From Candidatus Aquidulcis sp. (GTDB taxonomy: Bacteria; Chloroflexota; Anaerolineae; Anaerolineales; E44-bin32), in NCBI GenBank assembly GCA_020723365.1, contig DYJB01000006.1, positions 21,214 to 39,857 on the forward strand: 18,644 nt of DNA, written 5' to 3'. Positions 13,162 through 18,644 of this stretch are shown in pieces (the stretch's first letter is position 1; every line of letters begins with the position of its first letter). A program made the translations under genes and the position numbers. The notes under the pieces are model-generated. The model made no database searches, had not been told where the DNA came from, and saw only the letters and a program-made list of their open reading frames with translations.

Positions 13162-14256
13162 ATGCCAGGCAAGAAGAAGGTAAGGGTCGCCATCATCGGG
13201 GTGGGTAACTGCGCCTCGTCGCTGATCCAGGGGGTGCAGTACTACCGCAACGCCAAGCCCACCGACAAGGTCCCGGGGTTGATGCACGTGGACCTGGGCG
13301 GCTACCACATTCGGGATATCGAGTTCACGGCGGCCTTCGATGTCGTCAAGGGCAAGGTCGGCGAAGACCTCAGCCGGGCGATGTGGGCCTTCCCGAACAA
13401 CACGATCAAGTTCGCCGACGTGCCGCGCCTGGGGGTCAAGGTCTCTCGCGGCATGACGCACGACGGGCTGGGGCGCTACCTGTCGGAGAAGGTCGAAAAG
13501 GCGCCCGGGCCCACCGACGATATCGTCGGGATCCTCAAGAAGACCAAGACCGATGTGGTCGTCTCCTACCTGCCCGTCGGCGCCGAGATGGCCACCAAGT
13601 GGTACGTCGAGCAGGTGCTGGAGGCCGGCTGCGCCTTCGTCAACTGCATTCCGGTCTTCATCGCCTCGTCGGACTACTGGGCGGCGCGCTTCGTCGAGCA
13701 CGGGCTTCCCATCATCGGCGACGATATCAAGAGCCAGGTCGGCGCCACCATCACGCACCGCGTGCTGACGGCGCTGTTCGACGATCGCGGCGTGCGCCTG
13801 GATCACACCTACCAGCTCAACTTCGGCGGCAACATGGACTTCTTCAACATGCTCGAGCGCGAGCGGCTCGAGTCGAAGAAGATCTCCAAGACCGGCGCCG
13901 TCACCAGCCAGCTTCCCTACAAGCTCGATCCGGACGACGTGCACGTCGGGCCGAGCGACTATGTGCCGTGGCTCACCGACCGCAAGTGGTGCTACATCCG
14001 CATGGAAGGCACCACCTTCGGCGACGTGCCCCTCAACCTCGAGTGCAAACTCGAGGTATGGGACTCGCCGAACTCGGCCGGCGTGGTCATCGACGCCGTG
14101 CGCTGCGCCAAGCTGGCGCTCGACCGGGGGCTGTCGGGGCCGATCGCCGCCCCCTCGTCCTACTTCATGAAGACCCCGCCCAAGCAGTTCAAGGATGACG
14201 TCGCCCGGCAGTTGACGGAGGACTTCATCGCCGGCAAGCCGGGCGCCAGGGACTAG
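13162..14256 (+). CDS. ino1: Inositol-3-phosphate synthase, short actinobacterial/archaeal type
   Basis: The 364-residue protein converts glucose 6-phosphate to 1D-myo-inositol 3-phosphate with bound NAD. The NAD site is VRVAIIGVGNCASSLIQGVQYY (8-29). Further family blocks include PVGAEMATKWYVEQVLEAGCAFVNCIPVFIAS, DDIKSQVGATITHRVL, DHTYQLNFGGNMDFFNML, and the active-site region SKKISKTGAVTSQL followed by VGPSDYVPWL and LECKLEVWDSPNSAGVVIDAVRCAKLAL. The length fits the Mycobacterium-type Ino1, not the 500-residue eukaryotic form. GAGGAGG lies a few bases before the ATG. Products feed inositol lipids, inositol-containing osmolytes or inositol-based thiols; the PIG-L gene at 8804-9550 is compatible with the last but is not adjacent. 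The gene stands alone, with a strong hairpin behind it. Confidence 0.95.
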   Translation: MPGKKKVRVAIIGVGNCASSLIQGVQYYRNAKPTDKVPGLMHVDLGGYHIRDIEFTAAFDVVKGKVGEDLSRAMWAFPNNTIKFADVPRLGVKVSRGMTHDGLGRYLSEKVEKAPGPTDDIVGILKKTKTDVVVSYLPVGAEMATKWYVEQVLEAGCAFVNCIPVFIASSDYWAARFVEHGLPIIGDDIKSQVGATITHRVLTALFDDRGVRLDHTYQLNFGGNMDFFNMLERERLESKKISKTGAVTSQLPYKLDPDDVHVGPSDYVPWLTDRKWCYIRMEGTTFGDVPLNLECKLEVWDSPNSAGVVIDAVRCAKLALDRGLSGPIAAPSSYFMKTPPKQFKDDVARQLTEDFIAGKPGARD

Positions 14257-14264
14257 CGCAGGAA

Positions 14265-14289
14265 CGGGGGCGGCCAACGGCCGCCCCCG
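14265..14289 (+). terminator. Strong hairpin after inositol-3-phosphate synthase
   Basis: CGGGGGCGGCC (14265-14275) pairs with GGCCGCCCCCG (14279-14289) across AAC: 11 perfect GC pairs, starting nine bases after the stop. No T-run follows, so termination may need Rho, or the hairpin may protect the mRNA end. Confidence 0.55.
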
Positions 14290-14301
14290 CTGACTCCCGA
14301 T

Positions 14302-15297
14302 ATGCATCACCATGTCCTGCACGCGCCGGGCCCGGCGGAATCCCGTCCTCTCCAGTGGGGAAAGACCGCCGCGCCGCGGCCCGGAGCGGGTCAGCTGCTG
14401 TTGCGCGTGCGCGCCTGCGGCGTGTGCCACACCGACCTGCACATCGTCGAGGGAGAGCTTCATCCGCCGGCCTACCCGGTCGTTCCGGGTCACCAGGTGG
14501 TCGGCACGGTGGAGGCCGCCGGCGAGGGGGTGCAGGACTGGATGCCCGGCGAACGCGCCGGGATGCCCTGGCTGCACGACGCCTGCGGAGAGTGCCCGGC
14601 CTGCCAGCGCGGCGAAGAGAACCTGTGTCCCCGGGCGCGTTTCACGGGCCTGCACGTCGACGGGGGCTTCGCCGAATACGTACTGGCCGAGGCGCCTTTC
14701 GCCGTGCGCCTGCCGACGTCGATACCGGATGACCACGCCGCTCCGCTTCTGTGCGCCGGGATCATCGGCTACCGTTCACTGCGCAGGGCCGACCTGGCGC
14801 CAGGCGAGGTTCTCGGCCTCGTCGGCTTCGGCGCCTCCGCTCACCTGGCCCTCCAGATCGCCTGCTCGTGGGGATGCACGGTGGCAGTCTTCTCGCGCGG
14901 CGAAACCCGGCGCCGCCTGGCCCTCGAGCTGGGGGCTCACTGGGCGGGGACGATCGACGAGGCTCCACGTGTCCCCCTGGATCGAGCCGTGATCTTCGCC
15001 CCGGCCGGCGAGCTCGTCCCCGCAGCGCTCGCCTGGCTGCGGCCCGGCGGGACGCTGGCCATCAACGCCGTCCACATGAGCGACCTTCCGTCCATGGCCT
15101 ACGCCAGGCTCTACGGGGAACGGACGATCCGTTCGGTGGCCAACGCCACCCGCACCGACGCCCGCGAGTTCCTGGCACTGGCGGATGAACTCCACCTTCA
15201 GCCGACGATCCAACGCTATGCCCTCCCGGATGCCAGCCGCGCCCTGGTGGACCTGAAGACGGGCCGCATCGCCGGGGCGGCCGTGCTGGTGCCATGA
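14302..15297 (+). CDS. Zinc-dependent alcohol dehydrogenase (MDR family)
   Basis: The 331-residue protein is a medium-chain dehydrogenase. Catalytic zinc ligands are Cys42 in ACGVCHTDLH and His64 in PGHQVVG, with Cys151 in LLCAGIIGYRSL as the probable third. Four structural-zinc cysteines lie in ACGECPACQRGEENLC (95, 98, 101, 109). The NAD(P)-binding segment is GLVGFGASAHLALQIA (172-187). The GHQ in place of the common GHE, and the overall length, fit the subgroup annotated as zinc-binding alcohol dehydrogenase family 2; it would oxidise alcohols or reduce aldehydes, substrate unknown. It begins 46 bases after the inositol-phosphate synthase stop, behind a hairpin, without a clear Shine-Dalgarno site. 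It overlaps the DUF72 gene by ATGA, so the two are translationally coupled. Confidence 0.92.
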   Translation: MHHHVLHAPGPAESRPLQWGKTAAPRPGAGQLLLRVRACGVCHTDLHIVEGELHPPAYPVVPGHQVVGTVEAAGEGVQDWMPGERAGMPWLHDACGECPACQRGEENLCPRARFTGLHVDGGFAEYVLAEAPFAVRLPTSIPDDHAAPLLCAGIIGYRSLRRADLAPGEVLGLVGFGASAHLALQIACSWGCTVAVFSRGETRRRLALELGAHWAGTIDEAPRVPLDRAVIFAPAGELVPAALAWLRPGGTLAINAVHMSDLPSMAYARLYGERTIRSVANATRTDAREFLALADELHLQPTIQRYALPDASRALVDLKTGRIAGAAVLVP

Positions 15298-16061
15298 TTC
15301 GCTTCGGCGCTTCGGGCTTCTCGTACGACGACTGGATCGGGCCGGTCTACCCGCCCGAGCTGCCGCGCTGGCAGTGGCTTGGCCACTACGCCACGCTCTT
15401 CGACACCGTCGAACTCAACGTCACCTACTACCGCCACGCCGACCGCAAGACGGCTTCCGGATGGGTGCAGCGCACGCCGGACGGCTTCCTCTTCACCGTC
15501 AAGGCTCACGGGAGCCTGACGCATGAGCGCCAGGATCCGGAAGTGGCGGCATTCCGCGAGAGCCTGGCGCCGCTGACCGAGCAGGGCCGGCTGGCGTGCG
15601 TGCTGGCGCAGTTCCCGCACTCGTTTCATGCCACGCCGCAGAACGCCGACTACCTGGAGGTCCTGCGCGATCACCTTGGCGGGCTGCCTGTGGTGGTCGA
15701 GTTTCGTGATGCCGGCTGGCTGCGCGACGAGACCTTCGAGCAGCTGCGCCGGCTGCGGTTCGGGTTCTGCTGCGTGGATGAGCCGCAGCTCAAGGGCCTG
15801 ATGGCCCCGCTGGCAGCCGTCACCGCGCCGCTGGCCTATGTCCGCCTCCACGGGCGCAACGCCGCCAAGTGGTGGGAGCACGAGAAGGCCTGGGAGCGGT
15901 ACGACTACACCTATCGCGATGAAGAACTGCATGAATGGGTGCCGCGGTTGAGGGTGCTGGACGCTGAAGCGGAGCTGACGCTCGTGTACGCCAACAACCA
16001 CTACCGCGGTCAGAGCGTCGAGGCGCTGCAGGCCCTCCGCCGGCTCCTCAGCACACAGTAG
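15294..16061 (+). CDS. DUF72 (YecE-like) protein
   Basis: The 255-residue protein opens with IRFGASGFSYDDWIGPVYPPELPRWQWLGHYATLFDTVELNVTYYR, the signature of the DUF72/YecE family, a TIM-barrel fold. Later family blocks are PDGFLFTVKAHGSLTH, LACVLAQFPHSFH, VVVEFRDAGWL, YVRLHGRN and TLVYANNHYRGQSVEALQAL. The biochemical role of the family is not established. The ATG overlaps the stop of the alcohol dehydrogenase by four bases, and the ICMT-like gene starts 55 bases after its stop, so the three genes may form an operon. Confidence 0.92.
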   Translation: MIRFGASGFSYDDWIGPVYPPELPRWQWLGHYATLFDTVELNVTYYRHADRKTASGWVQRTPDGFLFTVKAHGSLTHERQDPEVAAFRESLAPLTEQGRLACVLAQFPHSFHATPQNADYLEVLRDHLGGLPVVVEFRDAGWLRDETFEQLRRLRFGFCCVDEPQLKGLMAPLAAVTAPLAYVRLHGRNAAKWWEHEKAWERYDYTYRDEELHEWVPRLRVLDAEAELTLVYANNHYRGQSVEALQALRRLLSTQ

Positions 16062-16116
16062 GCCTGTTCCGTCAGCCCTCCCGAGCGCGCCAGGGGGCGC
16101 CCATGGAGTCGACCGG

Positions 16117-16641
16117 ATGATCTGGTTGGCGATCTTCCTCCTGCTGAGCGCCGCGCTTCTGGCGGCAGCATGGCCCAACCTCAGGACACCCTCCCGCCAC
16201 GGCTTCTACCGCTACTTTGCCTTCGAAGCGCTGCTCGGGCAGGTGTTGTTGGGCGGGCGGTACTGGTTTGCCGATCCGCTGTCCCCCCGACAGGTGGTCT
16301 CCTGGGTCCTGCTGGCCGGCTCGGCCGCGCTGGCGGCCAACGGTTTCGCCATGCTCCGGCGGCACGGGGCGCCCACCGGAGGGATCGAGACAACGCAGGC
16401 GCTTGTGGAGCAGGGGGCCTATCGCTGGGTGCGCCATCCGTTGTACGGATCGCTCTTGCTGGCGGGCATCGGCGCCGTGCTCAAGCATGTCACGCCGTGG
16501 AGCCTCGGCTTGGTCCTCATCCTGGCCGGCTTGCTGATGGCGACCGCCCGGGTGGAGGAAGGCGAAAACCTGGAGCGCTTCGGCCAGGCGTACCGCGACT
16601 ACATGCGCCGGACAACGCGCTTCATCCCCTTCCTCTACTGA
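16117..16641 (+). CDS. ICMT/PEMT-like integral membrane methyltransferase
   Basis: The 174-residue protein has four or five membrane helices (about 2-19, 35-49, 60-78, 109-122 and 128-144). The conserved C-terminal part of the isoprenylcysteine carboxyl methyltransferase/phospholipid methyltransferase superfamily is clear: LVEQGAYRWVRHPLYGSLLLAGIGAVL, then an EE motif (ARVEEGENLERFGQAYRDYMRRTTRFIPFLY). Bacterial members use S-adenosylmethionine on lipids, quinones or small hydrophobic substrates; the substrate here is unknown. GGAG at 16105-16108 lies eight bases before the ATG. It follows the DUF72 gene closely and ends 26 bases before the extended -10 element of yebC. Confidence 0.87.
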   Translation: MIWLAIFLLLSAALLAAAWPNLRTPSRHGFYRYFAFEALLGQVLLGGRYWFADPLSPRQVVSWVLLAGSAALAANGFAMLRRHGAPTGGIETTQALVEQGAYRWVRHPLYGSLLLAGIGAVLKHVTPWSLGLVLILAGLLMATARVEEGENLERFGQAYRDYMRRTTRFIPFLY

Positions 16642-16666
16642 TGAGCGTGGCTTGCACGAGGCCGGA

Positions 16667-16675
16667 TGGTATAAT
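16667..16675 (+). promoter_or_regulatory. Extended -10 promoter of yebC-ruvC-ruvA
   Basis: TGG followed by a perfect TATAAT (16670-16675) forms an extended -10 element, which needs little -35 contact; indeed no good -35 is visible. Transcription would start near 16682, about 50 bases before the yebC start. Confidence 0.6.
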
Positions 16676-16731
16676 GACCTTCCTGCATCTCCCGGCCCCC
16701 GCCTGACGGCGCGGCCACCAAAGGTTGAGCC

Positions 16732-17487
16732 ATGTCCGGACATTCCAAGTGGTCGACGATCAAGCGCAAGAAGGCCGCCAACGACGCCAAGCGCGGCAAC
16801 ATGTTCACCCGGCTGGCGCGTGAGATCGCCATGGCGGCCCGCGAGGGCGGGGGGGACATTGACGGCAACTTCGGCCTGCGCCTGGCGGTCGACAAGGCGC
16901 GCGCCGCCAACATGCCCAAAGAGAACATCGAGCGCGCCATCAAGCGCGGCACCGGGGATGACAAGGACTCGGCGGCGTTCGAGCAGGTGACCTACGAAGG
17001 CTATGCCCCCCACGGCGTGGCGATGATGATCGAGGTCATCACCGACAACCGCAACCGGATCGTGGCCGAGATCCGGCACCTGCTCTCGCGGGCCGGCGGC
17101 AGCATGTCCGAGGCCGGATCGGTCGCCTGGCAATTCAAGCGCGGCGCGTACTTCGCCCTGCCGTCGGCGGGTGTCGATTCGGACAAGATCTTCGAGCTGG
17201 CCGTCGAGGCCGGCGCCGATGACGTCAGCATCGGCGAGGATGCCATCGAGATTACCGCCCCGGTGGAAGCCTTCAAGGCCGTCAGCGACCGGCTGGGGAA
17301 GGCCGGCTTCAAGCCGGCCGAGGCGGAGCTGCGCATGAACCCGTCCACCACCGTTGAGCTGCCGGCCGACCAGGCGCTGCAGGTGATGCGCATCGTCGAG
17401 TCGCTGGAGGAGCTGGACGACGTTCAGCGCGTGTACTCGACGCTCCAGGTCACCGACGAAGCGGTGGCACTGCTCGAAACGGCCTGA
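16732..17487 (+). CDS. yebC: YebC/PmpR family protein
   Basis: The 251-residue protein starts MSGHSKWSTIKRKKAANDAKRGNMFTRLAREI, the near-invariant N-terminus of the family, with later hallmarks NMPKENIERAIKRGTGD, YEGYAPHGVAMMIEVITDNRNRIVAEIRHLLSRAGGSM and AWQFKRGAYF. Members have been described as DNA-binding regulators and, more recently, as ribosome-associated factors easing translation of proline stretches. AAAGG at 16720-16724 lies seven bases upstream of the ATG. It is first in the yebC-ruvC-ruvA order seen in many bacteria, with 22 bases to ruvC. Confidence 0.96.
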   Translation: MSGHSKWSTIKRKKAANDAKRGNMFTRLAREIAMAAREGGGDIDGNFGLRLAVDKARAANMPKENIERAIKRGTGDDKDSAAFEQVTYEGYAPHGVAMMIEVITDNRNRIVAEIRHLLSRAGGSMSEAGSVAWQFKRGAYFALPSAGVDSDKIFELAVEAGADDVSIGEDAIEITAPVEAFKAVSDRLGKAGFKPAEAELRMNPSTTVELPADQALQVMRIVESLEELDDVQRVYSTLQVTDEAVALLETA

Positions 17488-17509
17488 CGCCGGCTGAGAC
17501 CGGGACGGC

Positions 17510-18010
17510 ATGCTGGTCGTCGGCATCGACCCCGGGATCGCCATCACGGGCTATGGCTTCATCCGCCCGCTGGCCGCCGGCCGGCTGGAGGCGGTGGACT
17601 ACGGAGTGATTCGCACCGACGCCGGGATGGATCTGCCCCGGCGTCTGGCATTCCTGCACCATCGGTTGGCCGACCTGCTCGCGCAGCACCATCCCGAAGC
17701 GGCCGCCGTCGAGCGGCTGTTCTTCCAGCGCAATGTCTCGACGGCCATGGCGGTGGGTGAAGCGCGTGGCGTGGCCGTGCTGGCGCTGGCCCAGGCCGGG
17801 CTGGAGGTGGGCGAGTACTCGCCCCAGGAAGTCAAGCAGGCCGTAACCGCCTACGGCAGCGCGGAGAAGCGGCAGATGCAAGAGATGATTCGCATCCTGC
17901 TGGGGCTGCCGTCCGCGCCGCGACCCGACGATGCCGCCGACGCGCTGGCGGTCGCCATCTGTCACCTGCAGCACGCCCGGCTCGAGAGGGGCGCGGGAGG
18001 GGTCCTATGA
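17510..18010 (+). CDS. ruvC: Holliday junction resolvase RuvC
   Basis: The 166-residue endonuclease cuts Holliday junctions moved by RuvAB. The four acidic residues of the RNase H-like active site are recognisable: Asp7 in VVGIDPGIAITGYG, Glu68 in AAAVERLFFQRN, and Asp141 and Asp144 in RPDDAADALAVAICH. The central VGEARGVAVLALAQAG and the EYSPQEVKQAVTAYGSAEKRQMQEMI block are typical. The upstream ribosome site is weak (GGGA). The stop overlaps the ruvA start by ATGA, so the two are translationally coupled. Confidence 0.97.
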   Translation: MLVVGIDPGIAITGYGFIRPLAAGRLEAVDYGVIRTDAGMDLPRRLAFLHHRLADLLAQHHPEAAAVERLFFQRNVSTAMAVGEARGVAVLALAQAGLEVGEYSPQEVKQAVTAYGSAEKRQMQEMIRILLGLPSAPRPDDAADALAVAICHLQHARLERGAGGVL

Positions 18011-18585
18011 TCGCCTCGGTGCGCGGCATCGTGCAGCATGTCGGCCTCCAGGAGGTCGTGCTGGAGGTCGGCGGGGTGGGCCTGCTGCTTGCCGTTCCGC
18101 AAGCCGCCCTCGAGCCGGCGCCGGTCATCGGGCAGGCGATGTTCCTCCATACCCGCCTGGTCGTGCGTGAGGAGGCCCTCAGCCTGTACGGGTTCGGCAC
18201 CGTCGAGCAGCGGGAGGTCTTCGACCTTCTGCTCCAGGTGAGCGGTGTCGGGCCGAAGCTGGCTGTGACGATCCTCTCGCACCTGGCGCCCGACGGGCTG
18301 CGGGCGGCGGTGGCCGCCGATCAGCCGGTCGCCCTGACGAAGGTCCCCGGGATCGGCCGCAAGACGGCCGAGAAGATCATCTTCCATCTGAAGGACCGGC
18401 TGGCTGCGCCGGCGGCAGGAACCGGGCTGGCGCTGGAGGCCGACAACGACGTGGTCAGCGCGCTGACGGCGCTCGGGTACAGTCTGGTGGAAGCACAGTC
18501 GGCCGTGCAGTCGATCCCGGCGCAGGCGCCCTCCGAGGTGGAAGCCCGTATCCGCCTGGCGCTGCAGTACTTCTCCCGGCGCTGA
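18007..18585 (+). CDS. ruvA: Holliday junction branch-migration protein RuvA
   Basis: The 192-residue protein binds four-way junctions as a tetramer and loads RuvB. The N-terminal OB-fold runs from MIASVRGIVQHVG to about residue 65 (with VVREEALSLYGF). Two helix-hairpin-helix motifs follow: LLQVSGVGPKLAVTILS (75-91) and LTKVPGIGRKTAEKIIFHLKDRL (110-132). The flexible linker (about 133-147) and the C-terminal RuvB-binding domain (DVVSALTALGYSLVEAQSAV) are complete. The start overlaps the ruvC stop. The 59 bases that follow hold no gene; ruvB, if next, lies outside the window. Confidence 0.96.
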   Translation: MIASVRGIVQHVGLQEVVLEVGGVGLLLAVPQAALEPAPVIGQAMFLHTRLVVREEALSLYGFGTVEQREVFDLLLQVSGVGPKLAVTILSHLAPDGLRAAVAADQPVALTKVPGIGRKTAEKIIFHLKDRLAAPAAGTGLALEADNDVVSALTALGYSLVEAQSAVQSIPAQAPSEVEARIRLALQYFSRR

Positions 18586-18644
18586 CGTCCCCTGACGGAA
18601 GGCCGTCCGATCTGGAAGGCAGGCGGCTCCGGCGCCAGGCGCGC

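Noticed and set aside
12919..14736. 605-residue minus-strand frame opposite inositol-3-phosphate synthase
   Set aside because: Antisense to a highly conserved enzyme and to part of the alcohol dehydrogenase; long open antisense frames are expected at this GC content.
16072..17547. 491-residue minus-strand frame opposite the methyltransferase and yebC
   Set aside because: Antisense shadow of yebC and the ICMT-like gene, crossing their intergenic promoter.
1..18644. Mobile elements, CRISPR arrays, phage genes, toxin-antitoxin or defence systems
   Set aside because: No transposase, integrase, spaced direct repeats, phage structural genes or paired small toxin/antitoxin frames were found on either strand.

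Overview
The window is GC-rich, densely coding bacterial DNA. The mix of genes points to the Chloroflexota, probably an uncultured Anaerolineae-like lineage. Supporting features are an actinobacterial-type inositol-3-phosphate synthase, toast-rack and concanavalin-like lipoproteins with Cys lipoboxes, a short DUF72 protein, a stand-alone GAF histidine kinase, and a tRNA gene without an encoded CCA. This placement is inferred from gene content, not from a phylogenetic marker. Predicted promoters look like sigma70 types (TTGACG/TTGCCG/CTGGCA, about 17 bp, then TAGAAT/TATACT/TACAGT).

Layout. Positions 1-1468 hold the 3' part of a CrtC/AttH-family lipocalin-like gene and, convergent to it, a phytol/dolichol-kinase-like membrane protein. 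Positions 1810-4152 hold a DoxX-like membrane protein and two surface lipoproteins; the first of these, with a toast-rack fold, carries a single-base frameshift near 3040. A possible 63-residue protein (4277-4471) and a secreted phosphodiester glycosidase (NAGPA-like) with a C-terminal SH3-like domain (4647-6248) lie on the minus strand. From 6370 come an Fe-S protein with a dense cysteine cluster plus two ferredoxin motifs, a small membrane protein, and a zinc metallopeptidase with a SprT-like HELLH motif. A PIG-L deacetylase (minus) is divergent from ornithine carbamoyltransferase (plus), which is followed by a dual-specificity-phosphatase-like protein.

Positions 11545-13061 carry tRNA-Pro(CGG) and a GAF histidine kinase, both on the minus strand, each with a promoter and a hairpin terminator. 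Divergent from the kinase is inositol-3-phosphate synthase. Then follow a zinc alcohol dehydrogenase and a DUF72 protein, coupled by an ATGA overlap, with an ICMT-like methyltransferase behind them. The window ends in yebC-ruvC-ruvA, a classic Holliday-junction operon with an extended -10 promoter; ruvB is not present in the window.

Most of the window is housekeeping or common accessory genes. I do not see a mobile element, CRISPR array, phage, toxin-antitoxin pair, defence island or biosynthetic cluster, and I do not claim a new system. The points worth checking are the frameshifted lipoprotein, the CrtC-like/phytol-kinase-like pair, the cysteine cluster of the Fe-S protein, a nested palindrome behind the histidine kinase, the hairpin in the tRNA leader, and the N-terminal half of the metallopeptidase.
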